A DNA stretch of 64,000 nucleotides from Laribacter hongkongensis DSM 14985 (GTDB lineage Bacteria; Pseudomonadota; Gammaproteobacteria; Burkholderiales; Aquaspirillaceae), in the NCBI RefSeq assembly GCF_000423285.1, contig NZ_AUHR01000005.1, positions 124,001 to 188,000 on the forward strand. Direction: 5' to 3'. This document shows, in pieces, positions 12,562-21,908 of the stretch. The stretch's first letter is position 1. The number at the start of each line of letters is the position of its first letter. Under the pieces are notes generated by a model. It was not told the origin of the DNA, did no database searches, and was given only the letters and a program-made list of their open reading frames with translations. The translations under genes and the position numbers were made by a program.

Positions 12562-13197
12562 TCATCGGGCATGTTCGTCCGGGCGGGAAAAGCTGACCCA
12601 TGCCAGCCGGCAATCGGCCAGCCAGCCCGGTTCGCCGGCAGCCGGCAGGGCAGGTTGTCCGGCAGTGACCGGCTGCTCCTGTCGCAGGTTGCAACGCCAC
12701 GGGCGCACGGCACCGGGCAGGGTGTCCAGCTGGTGCAGGAATGACGGCAGGGCCGCAGGACCGGCCAGCCGGGCGGTGACCTGGAGCGGGCTGGCTTCCA
12801 GCCGCAGCGTGAGCATGGCTTGTGGCAAGGCCCACGCCGGTTGCGCCTGTATCCCGATCCGGTAGCCATGCGGCGGCAGGGACTGGTGCTCCAGCAGGTT
12901 GACCAGCTGCATGCGCTCCTGTGGCTGCAACCAGCGCTGGCGCGCCAGGTAGGTCAGGGCCGGCCGGTATTGCTGCCAGTGAACAAGGTCCTGCTGGCGC
13001 TGCTGCAAGGATTGCCCGGCGGCCTGTGCTGCGGCCCGGGCGGCATCCCGTCCGTCCCGGGCCTGTTCGTATCCGTGCCAGCCGGTCAGCAAGCTTGCCA
13101 GCAACAACCCGGACGCAGCGCCGGCGGCCAGCGCCGGGCGCCGGTAGTGCGGCCAGCCGGCACGGCTGAACAGGGAATCAACGGGCGGTTTTGGCAT
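12562..13197 (-). CDS. Pilus assembly protein, MshJ/PilO/GspM-like
   Basis: A 211-residue protein with one membrane helix near residues 20-38 (AAGASGLLLASLLTGW), a coiled-coil stretch rich in Ala, Arg and Gln (AARAAAQAAGQSLQQRQQDL), then a small alpha/beta periplasmic domain. This layout is that of PilO/GspM-type components linking the inner membrane platform to the secretin. The ATG at 13197 overlaps the end of the preceding gene by 20 bp, implying coupling. It is the last gene of the MSHA-like operon. Assignment rests on layout and context, not a sharp motif. Confidence 0.55.
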   Translation of the reverse strand: MPKPPVDSLFSRAGWPHYRRPALAAGAASGLLLASLLTGWHGYEQARDGRDAARAAAQAAGQSLQQRQQDLVHWQQYRPALTYLARQRWLQPQERMQLVNLLEHQSLPPHGYRIGIQAQPAWALPQAMLTLRLEASPLQVTARLAGPAALPSFLHQLDTLPGAVRPWRCNLRQEQPVTAGQPALPAAGEPGWLADCRLAWVSFSRPDEHAR

Positions 13198-14689
13198 GGG
13201 CAGCAGGGGGCAGGCGTACCGCCAGCGTGAAACGGGCCTGGGCATCCAGCAGGGGATGCCGTCCTTCCAGCACGGCGGTGGGTGCAACATTGATCGGAGG
13301 AGAAGGCTGGTGGACCTGCAAGCCTGTGGCCTGCAAGCGGGCCTGCAGGCTGGCGAATCCGGCCAGCTGGTCGCGGTACGGCGCAGCCGGGCGGGCGGGT
13401 TGCAGGGCCAGTCGTGCCCAGTTGCCCAGCGGCTGGCGCAGGTCCAGTTCCGGCAGGGCCGGAGCCGGCTGGCCTTTGGGCAATGGCTGGTGATGATCGG
13501 GCTGCCAGTCCAGCGTGACCAGCCGGAAGTCGGGGGTTTCTGCCAGCACGGCCAGCAGCTTTTGCATCAGCTCATCCGGCAGCGGCATGTGCTGCCGGAT
13601 GGCCCGGCTGTTTTCGACCAGTGCCCGCACGTCTGCGGCCGGAATGCGGACAGGAAGCCGGATGGCGGCTGCCGTGTGCTGTAGCTGGCGGGCCTGTTCA
13701 GCCAGTTGCTGCCGCTCGGCGTCCAGCTGGCGGATGTACCACGTACTCATGGCACCGATGCCGGCAGCCATGCCGCATGCAATGACTGCCGTCATGGTCA
13801 GCCCGTGACGGAGCTGCCGGTATTGCCAGTAGCGGCGCAGGGCAAAACGGCCGTAATCATTGCGGCCTTGCCGCGCCAGCGCCAGCAAGAAAGCGCGGCT
13901 GTCGGGCGTGGCAGGCAGCTTCAGCCGGCGGGCGCATTCGCCGATGCCTGCATGCACGACATCAACCCGGTCACCGAACTGCATGTCGGCTGCCGGTTGC
14001 AGGCCGGGTGCGGTCAGCACCAGCACCGTAGCGCGGTCGTTGAGGCCGGTCTGCTGGATGCTGGCCAGATAGTCGAGGACGATGCGGGTTTCACGGGCCA
14101 GCCCGGCCTCGATGGCGGTATCGTTTTCCAGCTGTACCAGGCGGGCAAGATGCAGGATGCCGTCACGGAACCAGGCATAGCGCAGGCAGCCGTCGCCGGT
14201 ATGGCTGACCAGCAGCAGCCGTGGCAGGTGCAGGCCCAGCCGGCCGGGCAGGTTGTCTGCCTGCAATGCCAGCGATTGCACGCTGGCAATCGGGATATTG
14301 GCCGCCAGCAGTGGTTCGAGCCAGTCCAGCACGGCCTGCGGGTCGGCAAAGCCTGCCAGCAGGGCCTGGTGCGTCCCGCGCTGATGCCGCCAGCGCAGGG
14401 TGCGCAGTTGCGGTTGGGGCAGCAGGGTGGCCAGCCGGCGCAGGCCCCAGCGCTGGCGGTCGCGCAGGCCGACTTTGGGAGCGGTATCGACATGCAGGAT
14501 TTCGCCCGGCAGGTCCAGCACGACCCGGATGACGGCATCCGGAGCATGCCGGACCAGGTAATCTGCCAGCTGGCCGGGAGCTTGCGGGTCATCACCGGCA
14601 AAGCGGATTTCCGGTGCGGGAGCGGCCGGGCCGGCGGACCAGAGGCTGGCGCCATGGCTGTTCAGGTACAGGAAGCGTTCGGCCGCCAT
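13178..14689 (-). CDS. Pilus assembly protein, MshI/PilM-PilN-like
   Basis: A 503-residue protein. Residues 1-300 resemble the cytoplasmic actin-like domain of PilM/GspL proteins (start MAAERFLYLNSHGASLW; LLLVSHTGDGCLRYAWF). A single membrane helix follows near 310-330 (GLTMTAVIACGMAAGIGAM), with a coiled coil (ERQQLAEQARQLQ) and a periplasmic ferredoxin-like part. It therefore looks like a PilM-PilN fusion, or GspL, of the inner membrane platform. The start lies 3 bp after the mshG stop. Function inferred from architecture and operon. Confidence 0.6.
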   Translation of the reverse strand: MAAERFLYLNSHGASLWSAGPAAPAPEIRFAGDDPQAPGQLADYLVRHAPDAVIRVVLDLPGEILHVDTAPKVGLRDRQRWGLRRLATLLPQPQLRTLRWRHQRGTHQALLAGFADPQAVLDWLEPLLAANIPIASVQSLALQADNLPGRLGLHLPRLLLVSHTGDGCLRYAWFRDGILHLARLVQLENDTAIEAGLARETRIVLDYLASIQQTGLNDRATVLVLTAPGLQPAADMQFGDRVDVVHAGIGECARRLKLPATPDSRAFLLALARQGRNDYGRFALRRYWQYRQLRHGLTMTAVIACGMAAGIGAMSTWYIRQLDAERQQLAEQARQLQHTAAAIRLPVRIPAADVRALVENSRAIRQHMPLPDELMQKLLAVLAETPDFRLVTLDWQPDHHQPLPKGQPAPALPELDLRQPLGNWARLALQPARPAAPYRDQLAGFASLQARLQATGLQVHQPSPPINVAPTAVLEGRHPLLDAQARFTLAVRLPPAAHAKTAR

Positions 14690-14692
14690 GGC

Positions 14693-15898
14693 TTATCTCG
14701 AAAGGTTGCTGATCATGTCGTAGATCGGTCCCAGGACCGCGCTCATCACCAGCGCCAGCAGCAGGCCGAGGGCTACGGTCAGCATGGGTTCGATCAGGGC
14801 CTGCAACCGGTCGATCGACTCCTTGACGTCGCGGTCGTAAAAATAGCCGACGTTGGCCAGCGCCGTATCCAGCGCGCCGGTCTGCTCGCCGATCTTGAGC
14901 ATGCGCAGCACCAGCGGCGGAAATAGCTCGCTTGCCGCCATGCTGTCGGTAATGCCCTGTCCCTCGGTAATGCGGCGGCGGCTGTCTGCCAGCGCCTGTG
15001 CCACCCGCAGGTTGCCGGCGCCCTGTTCGCAGACTTGCAGGGCGGTCAGGACCGGCACCCCGGCGCTGTACATCAGGGCAAAGGTGGCAGCAAAGCGCGC
15101 GAGGATGACTTTCTGGTACACCGGCCCGACCGGCTTCAGGCGCAGCTTCCAGCTGTCGAACAGCAAGGCTGCCGCCGCCGAGCGGCGACGCAGTGCCTGA
15201 TAGGCCGCCACCAGCGTCAGCGGCACCAGCGGCATCAGCCAGCCAAAATGGACGAACACATCGGACACGGCCAAAAGGATGCGGGTCTGGAGCGGCAGCT
15301 CTTTCTGGATGTCGCGGATGAAATCCACCAGTTGCGGTACCAGGTAGGTCATCAGGAAGATGATCACCAGCAGTAGCATGGTGCCGACGAAGGCCGGATA
15401 GAGCAGGATTTTCCTCGTCTGGGCAATCAGCTCGTCCTGCCATTTGAGCTGGTCTGCCAGCCGGGCCAGCACGTCCGGCAGGGCGCCGGTGGTTTCGCCG
15501 GTGGCGACCAGGTTGACGAACACGCTGTCGAATACCGACGGATGCTCGGCCAGGGCCTCGGAAAGGCGTTTGCCGCCTTCGATGTCGAGCACCAGCATGG
15601 CGAGGATTTCGCGGAACAGCGGCGAGCTGGCACTGTCGCGCAGGTCGGCCAGTCCTTCAAGCAACGGCACGCCGGCCCGCAGGGTCTGGTCCAGGTAAAA
15701 GCAGAAATGGATGCGCTCCTGCCGCGGCAGGGTCTTGCGCCGCAGCCAGTCGAGGAGGCCGGCCCGCTGCGGACGGGCATCGAGGGTGACCAGTCCCAGC
15801 CGGGTCAGGCGCTGGTCCAGGTCCAGATCGTTGGCGGCGACCATGACACCTTTGACAATGCGGCCATCGGCGCGTGCCGCCCGGTAGGAAAATTGCAT
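14693..15898 (-). CDS. mshG: Pilus assembly inner membrane platform protein (MshG/PilC/GspF)
   Basis: The polytopic platform protein that converts ATPase motion into pilin insertion. It has 401 residues with two GspF domains: the first about 65-190 (FCFYLDQTLRAGVPLLEGL), the second about 265-395 (FAATFALMYSAGVPVLTALQ). Three membrane helices are visible (LLLVIIFLMTYLVPQL; WLMPLVPLTLVAAYQAL; C-terminal LTVALGLLLALVMSAVLGPIY). It lies 10 bp after the mshE-like ATPase gene. Confidence 0.9.
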   Translation of the reverse strand: MQFSYRAARADGRIVKGVMVAANDLDLDQRLTRLGLVTLDARPQRAGLLDWLRRKTLPRQERIHFCFYLDQTLRAGVPLLEGLADLRDSASSPLFREILAMLVLDIEGGKRLSEALAEHPSVFDSVFVNLVATGETTGALPDVLARLADQLKWQDELIAQTRKILLYPAFVGTMLLLVIIFLMTYLVPQLVDFIRDIQKELPLQTRILLAVSDVFVHFGWLMPLVPLTLVAAYQALRRRSAAAALLFDSWKLRLKPVGPVYQKVILARFAATFALMYSAGVPVLTALQVCEQGAGNLRVAQALADSRRRITEGQGITDSMAASELFPPLVLRMLKIGEQTGALDTALANVGYFYDRDVKESIDRLQALIEPMLTVALGLLLALVMSAVLGPIYDMISNLSR

Positions 15899-15908
15899 GG
15901 TGCGGCTC

Positions 15909-17603
15909 CTAGATCCGGTCCGTCAGGTCGATCACGCGGGCCACCTCTTCCAGCGTGGTCCGGCCCGCTGCCACCTTGGCGCAGGCGTCGTCGGCCAGAG
16001 TGCGGAAGCCGTGGGCCAGTGCGTGCCGTTTCAGCTCCTGCAAGGTGGCGCGACGGCCGACCAGTTCGTCCAGCCCGGCCGTCATGCGCAGGATTTCCAT
16101 GACGGCCAGCCGTCCGCGGTAGCCGCTGTGGTGACAGGCCGGGCAGCCGCGGGCGCGGTACAGGCAGGCGCCGGCGGCCTCCAGACCAAGCACCCGTACT
16201 TCGTATTCTTCTGCGGCATAAGGTTCCCGGCAGTGCAGGCACAGCTTGCGCAACAGGCGCTGGCCGATCACGCCGACAATGTTGCCGGCCATGATGTCGG
16301 GCAGCACACCGATGTCCAGCAGGCGGGGAATGGCACCCAGCGCCGAACTGGTGTGCAGGGTGGAATACACCTGATGGCCGGTCATGGCGGCGCGGAATGC
16401 CATTTCGGCCGTGTCGTGGTCGCGGATTTCACCGACCAGGATCACGTCCGGATCCTGGCGCATCAGCGAGCGGATGCCGCTGGCGAAGTCGAACTTGACC
16501 GTGTCGGATACCGAGCTCTGGCGCACCATCGCCATCGGGTATTCCACCGGGTCTTCCAGCGTCATGATGTTGACGGATTCGCTGTTGAGGTGGTTGAGCA
16601 CCGAATACAGCGTGGTGGTCTTGCCCGAGCCGGTTGGTCCGGTTACCAGAATGATGCCTTCCGGGCGCGCCATCATCAGCCGCAACTGGTCAAGCTGTCC
16701 GGGCGGCAGGTCGAGCTGGTCCAGCGGCACGATGCCCTTGAGTCGGTCCAGTACGCGCAGCACCAGGTTTTCGCCATGCACGGTGGGCTGGGCGGCCACC
16801 CGGAAATCGATGGTACGGCCGCTGAGGAACAGCGAAATGCGCCCGTCCTGTGGCGCCCGCGTTTCCGCGATGTTCATGCCGCTCATGATCTTCAGGCGCA
16901 CCACCATGGCCGGCCAGTAGGTCTTGTGCAGCGAGCGGATCTGGCGCAGCACGCCGTCGATGCGGTAACGGATGCGGATGAAGCTTTCTTCCGGTTCGAA
17001 GTGCAGGTCGGAGGCTTCGCGCTGCACGGCATCAGCCAGCAGGGCATCGATCAGCCGGACCACCGGCTGGCTGTATTCGCCTTGCCCCAGCGCCAGGCTG
17101 GCGGCATCCACTTCGCCGGTTTCGATCTCGCGCAGGATGCCGTCAATCGACAGTTCGTAGCCGTAATACTGGTCGATGGCCCGGTTGATGTCGCTTTCGC
17201 TGGCCAGCACCGGCACGATGTGGCGCAGGCGGTTGCCGGCCTGCAGGCGGATCTGGTCCAGCGCCACGATGTTGTTGGGATTGGCCATCGCCAGGGTCAG
17301 CTGGCCCGTGGCCTCGTCCCAGACCAGCGGAAACAGTGAATGGCGTTTGGCCTGCTCGCGCGGCACGTATGCAAGGGCGGCGCGGTCGACGACCAGTCGT
17401 GACAGGTCGACCGTACGGGTGCCGATTTTTTCCGACAGCGCCTCGCGCATGGCCGCTTCGGTAATGAAGCCCAGCCGGATCAGCATTTCGCCAAGTTTGG
17501 CACCGCTGCGTTTTTGCTCGGTCAGGGCGATGGCCAGCTGATCCTGGGAAATCAGTCCGCGCAGGACCAGCAGCTCGCCCAGCGGCAGGCGCGGCGCATT
17601 CAT
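15909..17603 (-). CDS. mshE: Pilus extension ATPase (MshE/GspE/PilB)
   Basis: Hexameric cytoplasmic ATPase powering pseudopilus or pilus extension. It has 564 residues. The N-terminal region of about 150 residues is of MshEN/GspE-N type, which in some homologues binds c-di-GMP. The catalytic core has Walker A GPTGSGKTTT, the Asp and His boxes (PVEYPMAMVRQSSV; DPDVILVGEIRDHDTAEMAF) and the zinc-binding cysteines CLHC and GCPAC. The gene overlaps the previous one by four bases. A diguanylate cyclase also occurs in this window (61.8 kb), but no direct link can be shown. Confidence 0.95.
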   Translation of the reverse strand: MNAPRLPLGELLVLRGLISQDQLAIALTEQKRSGAKLGEMLIRLGFITEAAMREALSEKIGTRTVDLSRLVVDRAALAYVPREQAKRHSLFPLVWDEATGQLTLAMANPNNIVALDQIRLQAGNRLRHIVPVLASESDINRAIDQYYGYELSIDGILREIETGEVDAASLALGQGEYSQPVVRLIDALLADAVQREASDLHFEPEESFIRIRYRIDGVLRQIRSLHKTYWPAMVVRLKIMSGMNIAETRAPQDGRISLFLSGRTIDFRVAAQPTVHGENLVLRVLDRLKGIVPLDQLDLPPGQLDQLRLMMARPEGIILVTGPTGSGKTTTLYSVLNHLNSESVNIMTLEDPVEYPMAMVRQSSVSDTVKFDFASGIRSLMRQDPDVILVGEIRDHDTAEMAFRAAMTGHQVYSTLHTSSALGAIPRLLDIGVLPDIMAGNIVGVIGQRLLRKLCLHCREPYAAEEYEVRVLGLEAAGACLYRARGCPACHHSGYRGRLAVMEILRMTAGLDELVGRRATLQELKRHALAHGFRTLADDACAKVAAGRTTLEEVARVIDLTDRI

Positions 17604-18997
17604 GGCTGCTCTCCGATTTCGGCCAGCCGGCGGCGGGCGGCCGTCCGGTCAAAGCGGGCATTGGCCGTTTCGGCCAGTTGCAGGGCTTCGGCATACTGGC
17701 GGGCTGCCAGGGTTGTTTCGCCCAGCCGGTCCAGCGTCACGGCGAGGTTGAAACGGTAGTCCGGCTGCATGGGCGCTGCGGCCACGGCAGCGAACCAGTG
17801 CGCTTGAGCCTGCATCCAGTCGCCTTGCTGCATGGCCTCCTGGGCTGCCGAGACTTCGGCCTGGCTGCTGGCCGGGGCGGCTGCCTGCATCCGGGCCGTC
17901 GGCGCCGGTGGCAGCAGTCTGGCGACGTCAGGTTCGTCATGCAGCGTGATCAGGCGCGTGCCGTCGGCTGCCAGACGGTTATGCAACAGGCCGGCCGGTG
18001 CCTTGTCTGTCGGATCGGCCGGTGGCGCCATGTCCTGTGGCTCGCTGGTGGCCGGTACGGAGGCTGCGGGAACGGCAGCGGGAGGCTGCGCCGGCAGGGG
18101 CAGGGGGGGGCCGCTGTCCAGCAGGTCGGCAAACGGATCGGGTTCGGCGGCAGGTGCTGATGCCGGCGCCACCGGTCGCGCTGGCCGTACCGGAAGCGGC
18201 GCTGCTTCGTCCGGCGCCAGCCACCACAACAGGCCGGCACTTCCCGTGCAGGACAGCAGCAGCAAACCCAGCAAATACCACGTCCGGGCCGGCAGTTGCG
18301 GCAGGCGGCGCGGAGCCGGGCGCGCCTCAAACAGGCGGCGGGCTTCGGCGGCGGTAGCGACAGGCGCGCTGGCCGGGCTGGCAATGGTCGTGGCGTTGCC
18401 GGCCGTAGTGCCTGAGTCAGCAGGCAGGACGGGGGCTACGGCCGAAGCGAGGGGCGAGGAAGCTGCCGGGGATGAGGATTGTGGTTGCATTCCGGCGTGA
18501 CCGGGAGCCGGGCTCAAGGCTGGAGCCGGCATGTTGTCCTGATGCGTACCGGCAGGACGGGGCTGCGGCCCGGTCGCTGCGGTGGCCGGTGCAGGCAGGA
18601 AATCGGCCAGCTGCTCTGCGGTAGGAAACCCGGCGGAGACTCCGGCATCAGGGGCAAGGGAGGTCGTCCCCGGCATTGTCGACAGGCTGGTGCTGGCGTG
18701 CCGGGGCCGGGGGGCTTCGGGGGCAGTGATTGCTGAAGTCTCTGTCGCGGGCAGGGGAGCGTCCGCCGGGGCGAGGGACAGGGACGACAGACCCGGCGTT
18801 CTGGCCGGGCCAGGTGCCGGGGGCACGGCTGTCTGCGTGCGTGCTGTTGCAGCCTCTGTCGTGTCTGCCAGCGTCAGGGAACGGGCGGGTGACGGAGTGG
18901 CTGCTGGTACCGGAGCAGGTCGGGGAATGGTCTCCTGGACCAGACCGGACTGCCGGGCGGTTTCGGCACGTTTGAGGGCTTCGAGCAGGACACTCAC
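17600..18997 (-). CDS. MshN-like membrane-anchored TPR protein
   Basis: A 465-residue Ala/Pro-rich protein. The N terminus MSVLLEALKRAETAR is typical of MshN/GspA-B-like proteins that begin with a short cytoplasmic helix. Low-complexity Pro/Ala/Ser sequence fills residues 20-230, one membrane helix lies near 245-262 (WYLLGLLLLSCTGSAGLLWWL), and a C-terminal TPR region (WFAAVAAAPMQPDYRFNLAV; RLGETTLAARQYAEAL) follows. It lies between secretin and ATPase genes with four-base overlaps at both ends. It probably assists secretin assembly or positioning. Confidence 0.7.
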   Translation of the reverse strand: MSVLLEALKRAETARQSGLVQETIPRPAPVPAATPSPARSLTLADTTEAATARTQTAVPPAPGPARTPGLSSLSLAPADAPLPATETSAITAPEAPRPRHASTSLSTMPGTTSLAPDAGVSAGFPTAEQLADFLPAPATAATGPQPRPAGTHQDNMPAPALSPAPGHAGMQPQSSSPAASSPLASAVAPVLPADSGTTAGNATTIASPASAPVATAAEARRLFEARPAPRRLPQLPARTWYLLGLLLLSCTGSAGLLWWLAPDEAAPLPVRPARPVAPASAPAAEPDPFADLLDSGPPLPLPAQPPAAVPAASVPATSEPQDMAPPADPTDKAPAGLLHNRLAADGTRLITLHDEPDVARLLPPAPTARMQAAAPASSQAEVSAAQEAMQQGDWMQAQAHWFAAVAAAPMQPDYRFNLAVTLDRLGETTLAARQYAEALQLAETANARFDRTAARRRLAEIGEQP

Positions 18998-20844
18998 TGG
19001 TAGTTCCCCTCGTAGGACAGGACACCGCCTATCTGGCGGAAATCCTGCCGGCCATCAAGAAAGCGGCTGTCGGGCAAGGCATTGCGCAGGGCTGACAGGT
19101 CTGTCGTGAGCGAAGGCTGGCTGACCAGTGTCGGCTTGAGGAAAACCACCAGTTCGGTCTTGCGTGCGCTTTCCTTGCGCAGGCCGAACAGGGCGCCCAC
19201 GACCGGCAGCTGGGACAGGAGGGGGATGCCGTTGCTGTCCTTGTCGATCTTGTCCTGGATCAGCCCGCCCAGCACGCCGATCTCGCCGCTTTGCAGGCGC
19301 AGGGTGGATTCCAGCTCGCGTACCTGTAATTGCGGCACCAGGCCCAGGCCGGGATCGCTGGCGCCCTTGTCGGCCAGTACCAGCTGTACGGCCGGGTCCC
19401 GCTGGAAGCCGGTGATGTTGGTGATGGTCGGGCGCACGTTGAGCGAAACCCGGCCGTCCGGGGCGATTTGTGGCGTGATGTTCATCACGATGCCGACCGG
19501 GACGCTGTGCAGCTCGCTTTCGTAGGTGGTGGTCGGCGGGTTGGTGGTGGTACCCGGTTCGTACTTGATCTTGAGGGTGAAGTAGGGAACGTTGTCGACC
19601 ACTTTCAGGATGGCGGACTGGTTGTTGAGTGCCATCAGCTTGGGGCTCGACAGGACACGGGTACGGCCAAAGCCTTCCAGCAGGCGGATGGCGGCCGAGA
19701 GGCTGCCGCTGCGGTAAAGGCCGGTAAAGGCCGGTGTGGTGGACCCCTGAAGGACCTGGCCGACCGTGCCGAAATACTGTGCCGGGTTGCCGGCATTCTG
19801 TGAGAGGCCGTTGCCGGAAAAATTGCTGGCGAACTGCCAGTTCTTGCCGTCTCCGATGCGGCTCCAGTCGACACCGGCCTGATAGTCACGCGTCAGTTCG
19901 ACTTCGGCGATGGTGGCTTCGATCATGACCTGGCGCAGGCTGGCATGGCGGACCTGTGCCAGATAGGACTGCACCTGCTTTTGCTGGCGCTGGGTGCCGC
20001 GCACGACCAGCACGCCGGTTTCCGGGTTGACCATGACGTTGCGGACCGGATCGGTTTCGGTCCGCTGGGTCGAGGCCGGTACGGGAATGGCCGGAGTTGC
20101 GGCTCCCCCTTGCCAGACCGGGTTGAGCCCGGCCATCAGGTCCAGCATGCTTCCGCTGCTACCGGCCGCCGGTTTGCTCCCGGCCGGTCGGGGCATGGCC
20201 GGCAGGCCGTTCTGGGTGGTGACCACGATCTTTTCCTTGTCGCGCAGCATTTCCTCGATGTTTTTCTGCAGCGTGGTCCAGAAACCGTTGCTGGATTCGG
20301 TGGTGATCCTGGAGGACGAACCGTTGCTGGCGGCGGCATTGTTGCCACCGACGCTGGCAAGACCGGAGTTGACGTCGATTTCGGTCTTGGTGACGCGGCT
20401 GATGTTGACGTAGTCGAGGGTGTATTCCTGCAGGTAGGGCTCGTCCGGTTCAACGATCAGGGTGCCGTGCTCCAGTTTCCAGCGCAGTGACACCTGGCGG
20501 GCCAGCCGGTCGAGAATCTGCGGCAGGGTCTGCCGGATGGCGTTGAGCGTGACGAGGCCGCTGATCTGCGGATGGATGTCGAGATTGATGCGCGCATCCT
20601 TGGCGATGGAGGCGAGCAGCTCACGGACCGGTGCCGACCGGCTGATGATGATGCTGTAGACCGGTGCTGCCACAGTGGCCTGGTCAGGCACCGGCAATGG
20701 CACCGGAGCCGGGATGCTGCCGGCCGGCGGACTGTCGGACTGCCCCAGATGCTGGGGGGAGGGCATGACGCGCGGCGGAGTCTGGCAACCGGTCAGCAGG
20801 ACCAGCAGGAGCGGGGAAAACGGCAGCAGACGGGAGTGATGCAT
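18994..20844 (-). CDS. mshL: MSHA-type outer membrane secretin (MshL)
   Basis: An outer membrane ring through which the pilus or pseudopilus passes. It has 616 residues with a lipoprotein signal (LLLVLLTGC at residues 12-20). An N-terminal secretin/TonB short domain (INLDIHPQISGLVTLNAIRQTL) and NolW-like repeats come next. The secretin core includes VLVVRGTQRQQKQVQSYLAQ, TRVLSSPKLMALNNQSAILKV and the pore motif VPVGIVMNITPQIAPDG, and ends IGVLGGLIQDKI. It follows mshM closely and overlaps the MshN-like gene by four bases. Confidence 0.92.
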   Translation of the reverse strand: MHHSRLLPFSPLLLVLLTGCQTPPRVMPSPQHLGQSDSPPAGSIPAPVPLPVPDQATVAAPVYSIIISRSAPVRELLASIAKDARINLDIHPQISGLVTLNAIRQTLPQILDRLARQVSLRWKLEHGTLIVEPDEPYLQEYTLDYVNISRVTKTEIDVNSGLASVGGNNAAASNGSSSRITTESSNGFWTTLQKNIEEMLRDKEKIVVTTQNGLPAMPRPAGSKPAAGSSGSMLDLMAGLNPVWQGGAATPAIPVPASTQRTETDPVRNVMVNPETGVLVVRGTQRQQKQVQSYLAQVRHASLRQVMIEATIAEVELTRDYQAGVDWSRIGDGKNWQFASNFSGNGLSQNAGNPAQYFGTVGQVLQGSTTPAFTGLYRSGSLSAAIRLLEGFGRTRVLSSPKLMALNNQSAILKVVDNVPYFTLKIKYEPGTTTNPPTTTYESELHSVPVGIVMNITPQIAPDGRVSLNVRPTITNITGFQRDPAVQLVLADKGASDPGLGLVPQLQVRELESTLRLQSGEIGVLGGLIQDKIDKDSNGIPLLSQLPVVGALFGLRKESARKTELVVFLKPTLVSQPSLTTDLSALRNALPDSRFLDGRQDFRQIGGVLSYEGNYQ

Positions 20845-20847
20845 GGC

Positions 20848-21699
20848 TCAGGCAATCCGGTAAGGGTATCCCGCCAGCCGGGCCAGCCAGCCGCGCGGAG
20901 TCACGAAAGGGGCATCGGCAAGGGCTTGCAGAACGTGGCGGCGGCTGACGCGCCGGCTGTTGCCGGCGAAGGCGGCCAGGAGGCTTTTGTCTGCCAGCAG
21001 GTTCAGGCGCCGGACAAGTCCGCGAGAAGCCTGGCACACGAGCCGCAGGGCACCGGCATCAAAGAGGCGCTCACCCTGGCTGCCGGCCCGTTGCAGGCGG
21101 AAGGCGAGATAGTCGGCGCATTCGGCCGGCGTGAGCGGATGCAGGGCAAAGCTGTGCTGGATGCGCTCGCGCAGCTGGCGCAGGTCCTGCCGGGCGAGCA
21201 TGGCGTCGAGTTCGGGCTGGCCGAACAGGATGATCTGCAACAGCTTGTGGGTGGCGGTTTCCAGGTTGGACAGCAGGCGGATTTCTTCAAGGCTGTCGCG
21301 CGGCATGGCATGGGCTTCATCGATCAGGACCACGACCTGCCGGCCTTGCAGTTGCCGTTCGATCAGGGTGTCTTGCAGGCGGCGGATGCGGTCGGGCACT
21401 TTGCCTGGCGGCAGGCCCAGCTCGGCGGCCACGGCGGCCAGCAGTTCGCGCGGGCTCAGGCTCGGGTTGGCCAGATAGATCAGGTCGGTCTGCGGAGCCA
21501 GCCGGCAGGACAGCATGCGCAGCAGCATGCTTTTGCCGGTACCGACTTCTCCGGTTATCTTGACCAGGCCGTCACCTTGCCGCTGGGCATGGCAAACCGC
21601 GTCCAGAACCGCGCCGCGTTGTGCACCGGCATAGAAAAAATCCGGATGCGGCGTCATGCCGAAAGGTGAGCGGATTAGACCGAAATGTTGCAGATACAT
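20848..21699 (-). CDS. mshM: MshM/ExeA-like AAA ATPase
   Basis: An ATPase of the general-secretion ExeA type, thought to remodel peptidoglycan interactions for secretin insertion. It has 283 residues from MYLQHFGLIRSPFG, which is the classic family start; an in-frame ATG 42 bp upstream is less likely. Walker A is GEVGTGKS, Walker B VVVLIDEAHAMP, and LLSNLETATHKLLQIILFGQPEL is the following family motif. It is the first gene of the minus-strand pilus operon and diverges from mlaF; the 209-bp gap between them is AT-rich. Confidence 0.9.
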   Translation of the reverse strand: MYLQHFGLIRSPFGMTPHPDFFYAGAQRGAVLDAVCHAQRQGDGLVKITGEVGTGKSMLLRMLSCRLAPQTDLIYLANPSLSPRELLAAVAAELGLPPGKVPDRIRRLQDTLIERQLQGRQVVVLIDEAHAMPRDSLEEIRLLSNLETATHKLLQIILFGQPELDAMLARQDLRQLRERIQHSFALHPLTPAECADYLAFRLQRAGSQGERLFDAGALRLVCQASRGLVRRLNLLADKSLLAAFAGNSRRVSRRHVLQALADAPFVTPRGWLARLAGYPYRIA

Positions 21700-21908
21700 G
21701 GGGTGGGCGGCTTCCGATTTGGCGCGATGCCGGAGCGGCAATTACAATCATCGGTTTGTCGTAAAGGGCACGGATCAGGTGTGCCCGGCCAGCGCCGGTC
21801 AGGGTTCAGGCTGATGATGCTTTTGTGAATGTTTCTCTCTGACCGGATTATGTCTGTTTCAATATTTTTCACGTTTTATTCATTTTGAATAACGCTACTT
21901 AATAACGG

